This document shows positions 24,550 through 34,000 of a stretch of 58,384 nucleotides of DNA, one piece after another. The position numbers and the translations under genes are program-made. The notes beneath the pieces were generated by a model. That model had not been told where the DNA came from, ran no database searches, and saw only the letters and a list, made by a program, of their open reading frames with translations. The stretch lies in the NCBI GenBank assembly GCA_944384585.1, contig CALWTY010000008.1, forward strand, positions 1 to 58,384, in the 5' to 3' direction. The stretch comes from an uncultured Clostridia bacterium. Its GTDB lineage: Bacteria; Bacillota; Clostridia; Oscillospirales; CAG-272. Within the stretch, counting starts at the first letter, position 1, and each line of letters begins with the position of its first letter.

Positions 24550-25467
24550 TTAACGGAGTTTGGTGAGATCATAGGGAGTGGTCTGGTAGACGAAGTAATT
24601 GAGCCAATTGCAGTAGAGAAGGTTGGCATGGGAGCGCCAGGTGACGGGGGGAGTCCTGCCGGGATCGTCGTCCGGGAAGTAATGCGCCGGAAGCGGAGGA
24701 TTTTTGCCTGCCGAAAGATCGCGGCGGTATTCGTCGGCAAGGGTCATGCCGTCGTACTCCGGATGGCCGGTGATAAAGAACTGGCGGTCGCGCTTGGCGG
24801 AGACGGCGTAGACCCCCGCCTCCTCGGAGGAGGCCAGTATCCGCAGCGCCGGCGTTTTCTCGATTTCCTCCCGCAAAACCGTCGTATGGCGGGAATGGGG
24901 AACGCGGAAGACCTCGTCAAACCCCCGCAGGAGCATGGAATTCCGGTAGTCGGCGGTATGGTCGTAAACCCCTGACAGCTTCTTCGGCAGAGGATGCTTG
25001 CCGATGCCGTAGTGATAATACAGTCCCGCCTGCGCGCCCCAGCAGATATGGAAGGTGCTGTGGACGTGAGTCTTGCTCCACTCCATGATACGGCAAAGCT
25101 CCTCCCAATATTCGACCTCCTCGAAGGGAAGCTGCTCGACCGGCGCGCCGGTGATGATCATGCCGTCAAAATTGCGGTCCATGACCTCCGGGAAGGTCTT
25201 GTAGAATTTCAGCAGATGCTCCTCGGCGGTATTTTTGGAGGTGTAGCTTTCGGTATGGATCAGCTCCATCTCGACCTGAAGCGGGGTGTTGCCGAGCAGC
25301 CGCGTGAGCTGGGTCTCGGTTTCGATCTTCTTGGGCATCAGATTGAGGATGAGGATCTGAAGGGGACGGATATCCTGCGCGGCGGCGCGGGTTTCCGACA
25401 TAACGAAGATATTCTCCTGCAGGAGAATTTCGGCGGCGGGCAGATGGTTGGGGATCTTGATCGGCAT
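24550..25467 (-). CDS. metA: Homoserine O-acetyltransferase, MetA type
   Basis: Activates homoserine for methionine synthesis. 305 residues. Cys142 ([15 protein letters not shown]) is the nucleophile, with His235 and Glu237 (GHPEYD) completing the site, and Lys46-Lys47 in [11 protein letters not shown]. Residue 111 is Glu ([11 protein letters not shown]). In characterised MetA proteins Glu111 gives acetyl-CoA specificity and Gly111 succinyl-CoA, so acetyltransfer is predicted despite the family name homoserine succinyltransferase. The neighbouring metY, an acetylhomoserine enzyme, supports this. It lies 13 bases before the activase gene and 63 bases after metY. Confidence 0.93.
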   Translation of the reverse strand: MPIKIPNHLPAAEILLQENIFVMSETRAAAQDIRPLQILILNLMPKKIETETQLTRLLGNTPLQVEMELIHTESYTSKNTAEEHLLKFYKTFPEVMDRNFDGMIITGAPVEQLPFEEVEYWEELCRIMEWSKTHVHSTFHICWGAQAGLYYHYGIGKHPLPKKLSGVYDHTADYRNSMLLRGFDEVFRVPHSRHTTVLREEIEKTPALRILASSEEAGVYAVSAKRDRQFFITGHPEYDGMTLADEYRRDLSAGKNPPLPAHYFPDDDPGRTPPVTWRSHANLLYCNWLNYFVYQTTPYDLTKLR

Positions 25468-25530
25468 GGCAGCTCTCCGTGTGGATGGACTCCGGAGGAA
25501 CGGTTCCTCCGGGCAGGGGAAGGGGGCGGA

Positions 25531-26805
25531 TTACCGAAGCGCCTGACGGATGTCGGCGATCAGGTCGTCGGTGTCCTCCAGCCCGCAGGAAAAGCGCACA
25601 AGATCTCCCGGCACGCCGGCGGCGGCCAGCTCCGCATCGCTCATCTGGCGATGGGTGGTGCCGGCGGGGTGGAGGCAGCAGGAGCGCGCATCGGCGACGT
25701 GGGTTTCGATGGCGGCGAGCTTCAGGCGGCTCATGAAGCGCTGCGCGGCCTCCCTGCCGCCCTTTACGCCGAAGCTGACCACGCCGCAGGAGCCGTTCGG
25801 CAGATATTTCCTTGCGATCGGATAGTAGGGGGAGGAGGGAAGGGAGGGATAATTGACCCAGGCGATATGCTCGTCGGACTGCAGATATCCCGCCACCGCC
25901 ATTCCGTTCTCGCAGTGCCGCTTCATCCTGACGTGGAGCGATTCCAGCCCGAGATTCAGAAGAAAGGCGCTCTGAGGCGACTGAACCGAGCCGAGGTCCC
26001 GCATCAGCTGCGCGGTGGCCTTGGTGATATAGGCACCGCCGAGCCCGAAGCGCTCGGTATAGACCACGCCGTGATAGCTTTCGTCGGGGGTGCAGAGGCC
26101 GGGGAACCGGTCGGCGTGCGCCGTCCAGTCAAAGCGCCCGGAATCGACAATGCAGCCGCCGACCGCCGCGCCGTGTCCGTCCATGTATTTGGTGGTGGAG
26201 TGGGTGACGATGTCGGCGCCCCATTCGAAGGGACGGCAGTTGACGGGGGTGGCAAAGGTGTTGTCGACGATCAGCGGCACACCGTGGGCGTGCGCGGCGG
26301 CGGCGAATTTTTCGATATCGAGGACCGTGAGGGCGGGATTGGCGATGGTTTCCCCGAAGACCGCCTTGGTATTGGGGCGGAAGGCGGCGTTCAGCTCCTC
26401 CTCAGTGCAGTCGGGGGAGAGAAAGGTGAACTCGATCCCCATTCGCTTCATTGTGACGGCGAAGAGATTATAGGTGCCGCCGTAGATGGAGGAGGAGGAG
26501 ACGATATGGTCTCCGCAGGAGGCAAGGTTGAAGACGGCATAGAAGGAGGCCGCCTGTCCCGAGCCGGTGAGCATGGCGGCGGAGCCTCCCTCCAGACGGC
26601 AGATTTTGGCGGCGACGGTATCGCAGGTGGGATTCTGAAGACGGGAGTAGAAATAGCCCGACTCCTCCAGGTCGAAGAGTTTTCCCATCGCCTCGCCGGT
26701 GGCGTAGCGGAAGGTGGTGCTTTGAATGATCGGGAGCTGACGGGGCTCACCGTTTCCGGGAGTATAGCCTCCCTGTACACATTCTGTTCCGATGGATGGC
26801 TTCAT
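25531..26805 (-). CDS. metY: O-acetylhomoserine aminocarboxypropyltransferase / sulfhydrylase
   Basis: PLP enzyme of the Cys/Met-metabolism family that makes homocysteine from O-acetylhomoserine and sulfide. The PLP lysine is in HSTTKYMDGHGAA. Other marks are the start TECVQGGYTPGNGEPRQLPI, FYSRLQNPTCD and SLPSSPYYPIARKYLP, which places it with MetY rather than MetB/MetC by its length (424 residues) and this insert. AAAGGA lies about 13 bases before ATG. Together with metA it gives the direct-sulfhydrylation route. Confidence 0.93.
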   Translation of the reverse strand: MKPSIGTECVQGGYTPGNGEPRQLPIIQSTTFRYATGEAMGKLFDLEESGYFYSRLQNPTCDTVAAKICRLEGGSAAMLTGSGQAASFYAVFNLASCGDHIVSSSSIYGGTYNLFAVTMKRMGIEFTFLSPDCTEEELNAAFRPNTKAVFGETIANPALTVLDIEKFAAAAHAHGVPLIVDNTFATPVNCRPFEWGADIVTHSTTKYMDGHGAAVGGCIVDSGRFDWTAHADRFPGLCTPDESYHGVVYTERFGLGGAYITKATAQLMRDLGSVQSPQSAFLLNLGLESLHVRMKRHCENGMAVAGYLQSDEHIAWVNYPSLPSSPYYPIARKYLPNGSCGVVSFGVKGGREAAQRFMSRLKLAAIETHVADARSCCLHPAGTTHRQMSDAELAAAGVPGDLVRFSCGLEDTDDLIADIRQALR

Positions 26806-26893
26806 TGGCGGTTCTGATTCCTTTCTGACGGGGCTCGGCGTATCGGGCGCACCGCAGGGCTTCCTGCGAAAAATACGCGAAAAAAACCCGATA

Positions 26894-26906
26894 ATATACA
26901 GTATAT
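26894..26906. repeat. 13-bp dyad upstream of metY
   Basis: ATATACAGTATAT is a perfect inverted repeat around a central A, about 90 bases upstream of metY and inside its AT-rich promoter region. It could be a repressor site. No SAM riboswitch or T-box core is visible in this 250-base leader. Confidence 0.4.
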
Positions 26907-27059
26907 AACGGTTCTCTTAAGCAAATAAGTCGTTTTTGTTACGATTCTGTCAATTTTTTGTTTCGCCTTGCCGCCGTCTTCGATCATGTGAAAAAACAAC
27001 GGAAATCGGTCGGATTTTCGGGCAATCTGCCGAATTTTGAAATAAATATGAAATTTTCG

Positions 27060-27088
27060 TTGACAAAGCGCGAAGAGTGTGCTATAAT
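27060..27088 (+). promoter_or_regulatory. Consensus promoter of pyrR-uraA
   Basis: Perfect TTGACA (27060-27065), a 17-base spacer and a perfect TATAAT (27083-27088). It precedes the attenuator. Confidence 0.92.
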
Positions 27089-27104
27089 GGAGCGCGGTTC
27101 AGGT

Positions 27105-27793
<689 letters not shown>

Positions 27794-27825
27794 AGCTACG
27801 GCTTTAAAAATATACGGAGGGATTT

Positions 27826-29169
27826 ATGAAACTCATCTACAATGTCAGTGACAAGCCCAAATTCGGTCAGGTGATCGTTTTCGCCATCCAGCAGCTTCTG
27901 GCGATCCTCGCCGCGACGATTGCCGTTCCGACCATCATCGGAAACGGAATGTCCCAGTCGGCAGCGCTGCTCGGCGCGGGCTTCGGCACCATCGTGTACC
28001 TGCTCTTTACCAAATTCCGCAGCCCGGTCTTCCTCGGCTCCTCCTTCGCCTTCATCGGCTCGATGACGGCTGCCTTCGCGGGTGCGGTCTCGACGGCCGC
28101 CGGTCACGCGGGGCTGATCATCGGTGCGGTTTTTGCGGCGCTGGTCTATGTTGTGATCGCACTGATCGTCAAGCTCACGGGCGTCGCCTGGATCGATAAG
28201 ATCATGCCGGCGGTCGTCATCGGCCCGACCGTTTCGATCATCGGTCTGTCGCTTGCCGGCAATGCCGTCGGAGATCTGACCCTCGGAAAGGTTCAGGTGG
28301 ACGGCGTCTCGGCTGCCAACCCCTATATCGCGCTCCTCTGCGGCCTCGTCACCCTCTTCACCGTCGTCCTTTGCTCGGTCTACGGTAAGAAGATGATGAA
28401 GCTCATCCCCTTTATCATCGGGATCCTCGCCGGCTATGCCGTCGCCTCGATCTTCACCGTCATCGGCATCGCGACCGATAATGTTTCGCTCCAGATCATC
28501 GATTTCAGTGTGTTCAAGAGCATGGATTGGTTCGCCGTTCCGAGTTTCACCTTCCTTGAGGCGGTCGACGGAATGAAGCAGATCGATGCCAAGTACATCG
28601 CGACGCTGGCGTTTGCCTATGTTCCCGTTGCCTTCGTCGTCTTCGCGGAGCATATTGCCGACCACAAGAATCTCTCCACCATCATCGATGCCGACCTGCT
28701 CAAGAATCCCGGTCTGCACAGAACCCTGCTCGGTGACGGCGTCGGCTCGGCGGTCGGTGCCTTTTTCGGCGGCTGCCCCAACACCACCTACGGCGAGTCG
28801 GTCGGATGCGTTGCCATCACCCGCAATGCCTCGGTCATTACCATCCTTGCGACCGCGATCCTCTGCATCGTGATCTCCTTCTTCGGTCCCTTCGTCACCT
28901 TCCTTGCCAGCATCCCGAACTGCGTCATGGGCGGCGTCTGCATTACCCTCTACGGCTTCATCGCGGTGAGCGGTCTGAAGATGATCCAGGGCGTGGATCT
29001 GAACGACAACGCCAACCTCTTCACGGTGGCGGTCATCCTCATCACCGGCATCGGCGGCCTGACCGTGACCTTCCTCGGCGGCATCACCCTGACGGCGGTG
29101 GCTTGCTCGCTGATCCTCGGTATCATCGTCAATCTGCTGGTCGCGAACAGGAAAGATACCGATCGATAA
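27826..29169 (+). CDS. uraA: Uracil permease (NCS2 family)
   Basis: Proton-coupled uracil importer, 447 residues with about 14 membrane segments. The two substrate glutamates seen in E. coli UraA are present, in FAEHIADHKNL and PNTTYGESVG. The start carries VSDKPKFGQVIVFAIQQLLAILAATIAVP-type sequence of this family (span 8-36). It is 33 bases after pyrR with GGAGG before ATG, in the same attenuated transcript. No pyrimidine biosynthetic genes follow, so the unit is dedicated to salvage. Confidence 0.95.
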   Translation: MKLIYNVSDKPKFGQVIVFAIQQLLAILAATIAVPTIIGNGMSQSAALLGAGFGTIVYLLFTKFRSPVFLGSSFAFIGSMTAAFAGAVSTAAGHAGLIIGAVFAALVYVVIALIVKLTGVAWIDKIMPAVVIGPTVSIIGLSLAGNAVGDLTLGKVQVDGVSAANPYIALLCGLVTLFTVVLCSVYGKKMMKLIPFIIGILAGYAVASIFTVIGIATDNVSLQIIDFSVFKSMDWFAVPSFTFLEAVDGMKQIDAKYIATLAFAYVPVAFVVFAEHIADHKNLSTIIDADLLKNPGLHRTLLGDGVGSAVGAFFGGCPNTTYGESVGCVAITRNASVITILATAILCIVISFFGPFVTFLASIPNCVMGGVCITLYGFIAVSGLKMIQGVDLNDNANLFTVAVILITGIGGLTVTFLGGITLTAVACSLILGIIVNLLVANRKDTDR

Positions 29170-29194
29170 GACCCCCCTTCCCGAAACGGAAACA

Positions 29195-29229
29195 GCGATC
29201 CCGATCATGATCGGGATCGCTTCTTTTTT
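29195..29229 (+). terminator. Terminator of pyrR-uraA
   Basis: A 26-base perfect palindrome (29195-29220), arms of 13 with centre CATG, is followed by TTCTTTTTT. Confidence 0.9.
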
Positions 29230-29309
29230 ATCTGCATACGATGCGGCGCTTCGGTCAAAACTAATGGAGAAAACAAGACTCCGGCTGCCCGGAGGGAAAG
29301 GACGGAAGG

Positions 29310-29741
29310 ATGAATACCGAAACCGCAAAGCTTCTGAAGGAATGCAATTCCGGCTGCAAAACGGCAGTCGACAATATCGATCAGGTCAGGGAGCATATCC
29401 GCACCCCTGCGCTGAAAAAACGGATCGAGGAATGCAGCAGACGTCACACCGAGCTGGGGGAGCGCTGCCGCAGTCTCCTCTGCCGGGGCGGGGAGGACCC
29501 CTGCGCCCCCCCTGCCGTCGGCATGGCGATGGCGCATATCGGGACGGGCGTTCGTCTCGCTGTCCGCGGCGACGACCGTCATATTGCCGAGATGATGGCC
29601 GACGGCGCGGCGATGGGGATGAAATCGATCTCGAAGGTGATGAATCTCTGTTCCGAGGCATCGGAGGAGAGCCGGGCGCTGGCGGCGGAGCTGATCGGTG
29701 AGGAGCGGGGCTTCTTTGAGGATATGCTGCCCTATCTTTGA
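29310..29741 (+). CDS. Helical protein, possible ferritin-like/DUF2383-like bundle, unknown function
   Basis: 143 residues, predicted almost wholly helical. Four amphipathic helices appear at about 3-30, 34-58, 70-105 and 110-140, as in small ferritin-like proteins. The helix-1/2 pattern (LLKECNSGCKTAVDNIDQV, KKRIEECSRRHTELGERC) recalls DUF2383/PA2169 proteins, but the metal-binding residues cannot be assigned with confidence. Five or six cysteines are present. GGAAGG lies directly before ATG, a closer spacing than usual. It sits alone between two terminators. Confidence 0.6.
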   Translation: MNTETAKLLKECNSGCKTAVDNIDQVREHIRTPALKKRIEECSRRHTELGERCRSLLCRGGEDPCAPPAVGMAMAHIGTGVRLAVRGDDRHIAEMMADGAAMGMKSISKVMNLCSEASEESRALAAELIGEERGFFEDMLPYL

Positions 29742-29754
29742 GAAACCGCGAGGA

Positions 29755-31551
29755 TCATGTCTGCGGATAGAGCCGGAATTCCGGCTCTATCGTATTTTTG
29801 ATCTTATAATAGAGCATATCGGGGTCGATTTTGGAGAGCAGATCGGCAAGTGCCTTCTTGTCCCTCACCGTTTCCCCGAGCGAGTCGGCGGCGAGGCGGA
29901 TCAGCCCCATGCCGGGCATCTCCTTCATCCTGACCTCCAGTCCGTCCGCGTTGAAGTAAATTCTGATCAGGCGCGCGGAGGCGATCTCGGGGAAGGAAAG
30001 GCGGAGCTTCAATACGCCGCGTCCCTCCTCGTCAAAAGCGGTCTCCGCGGTGACAGCGGCATGATATTCGGTATCGGAGAGGTGCAGCACCGTCGTGAGC
30101 GTTTTTCCGGGATAAAAGGGAAGGGTGACAGGCTTGTCGCCCTCCGTCACGCGCAGGAGGAAGCGATCCTCCGAGCGGGCGAAGGAAAAGGAGACGATCC
30201 CCTTGGTATAGCGGTTGCGAAGCACCTGCTCGATGAGGGGGAGCAGCCCGATATTGCCGGTTCCGGTAATGCCGACGGTGCGGATGATTTCCCGCTCGGC
30301 TTTTTTCCGTACCGAGAAGGTCTTCCCCACCGCCCCGGTCAGGAAAACGGGGAGCTTTTTTTCCTGCCGCCGCAGAGAAAGACGCGATTTTTTCGGCGGC
30401 TCGCAGGAAACGGAGGCCAGAACCTGCTCAAGCGCCCGCCGCGATTTCCCGGACTGCTTCAGCGGTGTATCGGAAAAAGCGCGGGGGGAGGCGAAATATC
30501 GCTGCGCCAGCTCATAATAGCGGCTCTGCTGAAAGATCTGCTCGATTCCGGCATTGGAGATCACGACGATGCGGGAGTCGGGGAAGATCAGGGCGTCCTG
30601 ACCGAACATTCCGTTGAAGAGAAAGGCGCGGGAGCGCCGGCAGGACCACATCTGATAGCCGTAATCAAAATCGCCGGTGCTGCCCGCCACCGGGATCAGA
30701 CGGGAGGAGGAGGCGTCAATCCAATCCTTCGGGAGAATGCGCTTCCCCGCCCAAAGTCCGCCGCTGCAGTAGAGCAGCGCGAGCTTGGCGGCGTCCTCGC
30801 GGCGGAGATAGAGGCCCCAGCCTCCGATCTCGTTGCCGTCAGGGGCGGTCTCCCAGTGCATGACGTTGATGCCGAGGGGCGTGAAGAGACGGGGGCGCAG
30901 ATAGTCCCGCAGCCCGACGCCGCTCACCTCCCGGACGATGCAGGAGAGAACGTAGGTGTTCATGCTGTTGTAGTGAAAGACACGCCCGGGCTCGGTTTTG
31001 ACGCGGGATTCAAAAAAGGCGCGCAGCCAGTTCTGCTCGACGATGGCGCCCGCCTCCGAATAGACGACGCCGGAGGTCATGGTGAGCAGATGGCGCACCG
31101 TGATGCCCTTATGGGTGAGCTGCGCCAGCGGCGGGATCTTTTTTTCCAGAAGGCGGACGACCTTGTCGTCAAGGGAGAGCTTTCCCTCGTCGATCAGCAG
31201 GCCGATGGCCATGGCCGTCACCGATTTGCTGAGAGAATGCTCGGCGTGCCAGAAATTCGACCGATAAGCGCCGAATTCTGCGTCGCAGAGAATCCTGCCG
31301 TCCCGGAGGATCATGACGCCGTGCATCTCCAGCGCGGGATCGGAGACCAGCTCTCCGAGAAATCCGGCAATCAGGGCGGAATCGACCCCCGCCTCCTCCG
31401 GGGTGATCCGCGGAAGCGGCGCGGCGGGCGCGACCTTGGAGGGGCAGAGGGGCTTTGCGATCATGACCTTCAGCGGCGGCTTGACGGAGGAGGCGCGGTC
31501 GAACAGCCCGGCTGCATATTTGAGTAGATTGCTTTGCACGATCAGATCCAT
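29755..31551 (-). CDS. Serine hydrolase, beta-lactamase/class C esterase family, with extra C-terminal domain
   Basis: 598 residues. Penicillin-binding/beta-lactamase fold at about 50-350 with the nucleophile motif SLSK (106-109, HSLSKSVTAMAIG) and the tyrosine motif FHYNSMNTYVLS (Tyr194), then GGWGLYLRREDAAKL. The C-terminal 240 residues are not recognised. There is no obvious signal peptide, so it may be cytoplasmic. The substrate (ester, amide or peptide) cannot be told. The start at 31551 has AAAGGA six bases upstream; an in-frame upstream extension lacks a ribosome-binding site. Confidence 0.82.
   Translation of the reverse strand: MDLIVQSNLLKYAAGLFDRASSVKPPLKVMIAKPLCPSKVAPAAPLPRITPEEAGVDSALIAGFLGELVSDPALEMHGVMILRDGRILCDAEFGAYRSNFWHAEHSLSKSVTAMAIGLLIDEGKLSLDDKVVRLLEKKIPPLAQLTHKGITVRHLLTMTSGVVYSEAGAIVEQNWLRAFFESRVKTEPGRVFHYNSMNTYVLSCIVREVSGVGLRDYLRPRLFTPLGINVMHWETAPDGNEIGGWGLYLRREDAAKLALLYCSGGLWAGKRILPKDWIDASSSRLIPVAGSTGDFDYGYQMWSCRRSRAFLFNGMFGQDALIFPDSRIVVISNAGIEQIFQQSRYYELAQRYFASPRAFSDTPLKQSGKSRRALEQVLASVSCEPPKKSRLSLRRQEKKLPVFLTGAVGKTFSVRKKAEREIIRTVGITGTGNIGLLPLIEQVLRNRYTKGIVSFSFARSEDRFLLRVTEGDKPVTLPFYPGKTLTTVLHLSDTEYHAAVTAETAFDEEGRGVLKLRLSFPEIASARLIRIYFNADGLEVRMKEMPGMGLIRLAADSLGETVRDKKALADLLSKIDPDMLYYKIKNTIEPEFRLYPQT
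29766..29799 (+). terminator. Palindromic terminator overlapping the 3' end of the serine hydrolase gene
   Basis: A 26-base perfect palindrome (29766-29791) followed by GTATTTTT. It ends the rightward small gene but lies inside the last codons of the converging hydrolase gene. Confidence 0.75.
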
Positions 31552-31599
31552 GACGATTCCTTTCCCGTTCCGCGGAGCATTTTTGCTGTCGTTACTTTC

Positions 31600-31605
31600 A
31601 TTATA
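31600..31605 (-). promoter_or_regulatory. -10 element of the serine hydrolase gene
   Basis: Perfect TATAAT on the minus strand, about 50 bases upstream of the start. The -35 region (TATACG) is weak. Confidence 0.5.
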
Positions 31606-31678
31606 GCCGATTTTATGGTGCCCGTATAAAGAAATTGCGGATTTTCTGTAAAGAACCGCCGGAAATGTCCCCGAAGGC

Positions 31679-31707
31679 TTGATTTTTCCGAAATGATGGT
31701 CTATAAT
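31679..31707 (+). promoter_or_regulatory. Promoter of the Mrp/NBP35-like gene
   Basis: TTGATT (31679-31684), a 17-base spacer and TATAAT (31702-31707), 39 bases before the start codon. Confidence 0.8.
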
Positions 31708-31746
31708 AACAGGGTAAAAGATCAGCAATCAGATACGGAGGGACAA

Positions 31747-32601
31747 ATGGATAATCAGGAATGTACGCATGACTGTTCCACCTGCGGGAGCAACTGTGCG
31801 TCGAAAAAAGAAAGTATGATCGAGCCCTGCAATCCGCACAGCAGGATCAAAAAGGTGATCGGCGTCGTCAGCGGAAAGGGCGGAGTCGGAAAGTCGATGG
31901 TGACGGCGATGCTGTCGGTGGCCATGAACCGCCGCGAGCTGAAGACGGCGATCCTCGACGCCGATATCACCGGTCCGTCGATTCCGAAGATGTTCGGGGT
32001 GAAGGGACCGGTCAACGGGGATGACAACGGCATCTTCCCCGCCGTCACCAAGACGGGCATTAAGGTGATGAGCCTCAACCTTCTTCTGGACGAGGAGACC
32101 ACGCCTGTGGTCTGGAGAGGGCCTGTGATCGCCGGAACGGTGAAGCAGTTCTGGACCGACGTGTTCTGGGACGAGATCGACTGGATGTTTGTCGATATGC
32201 CGCCCGGAACGGGAGACGTGCCGCTGACGGTCTTTCAGTCGCTCCCGCTCAACGGGATCGTGATCGTCACAAGCCCGCAGGAGCTGGTCTCGATGATCGT
32301 CTCCAAGGCGGTGCGGATGGCGCAGCTGATGAATATCCCGGTGCTGGGCATCGTGGAGAATATGAGCTATCTGAAGTGTCCCGACTGCGGGAAGGAGCTT
32401 CAGGTGTTCGGCGCCTCTCATCTGTCCGAGGTGGCGGAGGAGTATGGGCTGGATATCCTGGCGCGGGTGCCGATCGATCCTTCGCTGGCATCGCTCTGCG
32501 ATAAGGGTGCGATCGAGTTGATGGAGGGCGATTATGCCGAGGCTGCGGCCGATCTGCTCGAGAAAAAGCTGGCGGACAGCGGCGCGGCGCAGAGCCTCTG
32601 A
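31747..32601 (+). CDS. Mrp/NBP35-family iron-sulfur cluster carrier ATPase
   Basis: 284 residues. Deviant Walker A GKGGVGKS at 43-50, then ILDADITGPSIPKMFG and DWMFVDMPPGTGDVPLT (near 144-160). The dimer-interface CxxC is Cys211-Cys214 (KCPDCGKE). An N-terminal extension with five cysteines (CTHDCSTCGSNC, 6-17) resembles eukaryotic NBP35 and many clostridial Mrp proteins. Known homologues hold and transfer [4Fe-4S] clusters. ATG at 31747 follows GGAGGG by four bases. It is monocistronic between its own promoter and a strong terminator. Confidence 0.93.
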   Translation: MDNQECTHDCSTCGSNCASKKESMIEPCNPHSRIKKVIGVVSGKGGVGKSMVTAMLSVAMNRRELKTAILDADITGPSIPKMFGVKGPVNGDDNGIFPAVTKTGIKVMSLNLLLDEETTPVVWRGPVIAGTVKQFWTDVFWDEIDWMFVDMPPGTGDVPLTVFQSLPLNGIVIVTSPQELVSMIVSKAVRMAQLMNIPVLGIVENMSYLKCPDCGKELQVFGASHLSEVAEEYGLDILARVPIDPSLASLCDKGAIELMEGDYAEAAADLLEKKLADSGAAQSL

Positions 32602-32613
32602 CGCGGAATAACG

Positions 32614-32655
32614 AAAAAAGCGGGGAGACGACCTGTGGTCGGTCTCCCCGCTTTT
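32614..32655. terminator. Bidirectional terminator after the Mrp gene
   Basis: AGCGGGGAGAC and GTCTCCCCGCT arms (32619-32652), with inner GACC/GGTC, are flanked by AAAAAA on one side and TTTT on the other. It serves both the Mrp gene and the converging radical-SAM remnant. Confidence 0.88.
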
Positions 32656-32699
32656 CGGTTGTGAAGCAAGCGCCGCAGGCAGCCTAACGCGGCAGGCGC

Positions 32700-33415
32700 T
32701 TACGGCAGGATGGGAGCGGAGGGATGGCAGCCGGGATCGGGCGTTTTTTCGCCGGACGGCCGGCGGAAGGCACACGGAAATTCCTGCACCATACGTTCCT
32801 CCCCCAGAATGGGCGCAAGATCCTCCTTCATGAATACGGGGATGCCGAGGGCATGGGCTTGCCCGGTCAGGGAAGCGGCCCACTCCGGGGCAGTGGGGAA
32901 TTTCCTGCGCTGCGTGCCCGTCATCGTCCCGATCACAATCCGGTCAAGGCCGGACAGATCCGCTTCGCCGGGATCGTCAAACAGCGGCTCGAAGGTGACG
33001 TGATAATGCGCGGCGCGGATATTGGCCTTCAGCGCCTCAATGCGCCAAAGCTCGGAGCGCCTTGTCACCGTGACGCCGAACCATACGTTCTCCGAGCCTG
33101 TCTCAAGCTGCAGAAGATCGGGGCGCTTTGTTAAAAACAGATACTGATGCTGCGGATTGGCGCGGATGGCGGAAAAGATCTGCTCCCACCACTCCGGACG
33201 CCATCCCGACGGATCGCTCATGCCGGTCAGCAGGAGATTCCGGGGCCGCTTCCGCGCCATCAGCCGCAGCTTTTCCGGGAAAATTCCGGCTTGCCGAAGT
33301 CCTCGGTCATGCGGTATCGTTTCACGTTGCTCCGGGCGTAGCAGTAGGAGCAGCCGATGGGACAACCGATCACCAGATTCAGATTCTGAATCCGGTAGTA
33401 GATGCAGAGGATCAT
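32700..33415 (-). pseudogene. Radical SAM protein gene interrupted by a one-base frameshift
   Basis: The start at 33415 gives MILCIYYRIQNLNLVIG followed by the cluster motif CPIGCSYC (CxxxCxxC) and YARSNVKRYRMTEDFGKPEF. This frame then stops after SRKSCG. The remaining 190 or so residues are read in the -1 frame: FPEKLRLMARKRPRNLLLTG, GMSDPSGWRPEWW, QYLFLTKRPDLL, NVWFGVTVTRR, IPVFMKEDLAP. The join lies in a run of four T (33280-33283, A on plus); one more T would restore a gene of about 239 residues. It resembles SPL/DUF5131-like radical SAM proteins. Either a real pseudogene or an assembly error. It is last in the nth-thiI-thyA-folA series. Confidence 0.8.
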
Positions 33416-33466
33416 GGCGGCCAATCCTTTCGTTTGCAGGCGGGCGGCAATGCCCGCTCTTTTCCG

Positions 33467-33985
33467 TTACGGAGCGTTTCCGGCAGCGCTCTTCCGCCGA
33501 TAGACACGGTATCGGCAGGCCATGCCGGGGAGGGAATCTCCCTCCTCCGCAAAAAACGGCTCTCCTTCCGAGACAAGTACCCATTCGGGATCCCGGTCCA
33601 GGTTCGGAAGGAAGGCGTCGCTTGGGAACGCATGGTCGAAGCAGGTGATCAGGGCGGTGTCGCAGAAGGGCAGAAGCTGCCGATAGACGCTTTCCCCGCC
33701 GATCACGACGGCGTCCCCGATCCCGGGCAGCGCCAGCAGCTCATCGAGGGAGCGCACCGTCTCCGCTCCCTCCGGGCTGAAACCGGGGCGGCGGGAGAGG
33801 ACGATGTTGCGGCGGTTTTTCAGCGGCTTCCCGCCGGGAAAGGTGGCAAGGGTGCGAGAGCCGAGGATGACGGCTTTTCCGAGGGTCGCGTCTCTGAAAT
33901 TCTTCAGATCGGCGCGGACGCGGCAGAGCAGCTCTCCGCGGTATCCGATCCCCCAATTGAGATCAACGGCGGCGATCAGGGTCAT
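33467..33985 (-). CDS. folA: Dihydrofolate reductase
   Basis: NADPH-dependent reduction of dihydrofolate. 172 residues. Landmarks: LIAAVDLNWGIGYRGELL (N-terminal active-site loop; the usual Pro-Trp after the loop is CRVRADL here), KAVILGSRTLATFPGGKPL, RRNIVLSRR and VVIGGESVYRQLLPFCD. The substrate carboxylate-side residue expected in LPWxxPxDL is Asp of RADLKNF. It follows thyA by 15 bases, the usual functional pairing because ThyA makes dihydrofolate. The ribosome-binding site is weak (GGAAAGAAG). Confidence 0.93.
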   Translation of the reverse strand: MTLIAAVDLNWGIGYRGELLCRVRADLKNFRDATLGKAVILGSRTLATFPGGKPLKNRRNIVLSRRPGFSPEGAETVRSLDELLALPGIGDAVVIGGESVYRQLLPFCDTALITCFDHAFPSDAFLPNLDRDPEWVLVSEGEPFFAEEGDSLPGMACRYRVYRRKSAAGNAP

Positions 33986-34000
33986 AGGGCTTCTTTCCGT

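Noticed and set aside
26806..27059. Possible SAM riboswitch or T-box upstream of metY
   Set aside because: Neither the S-box core blocks nor the T-box GGGTGG sequence is visible on the minus strand.
33268..33290. Programmed -1 frameshift in the radical SAM gene
   Set aside because: The heptamer around TTTTCCC does not allow re-pairing of both tRNAs. A lost base or assembly error is simpler.
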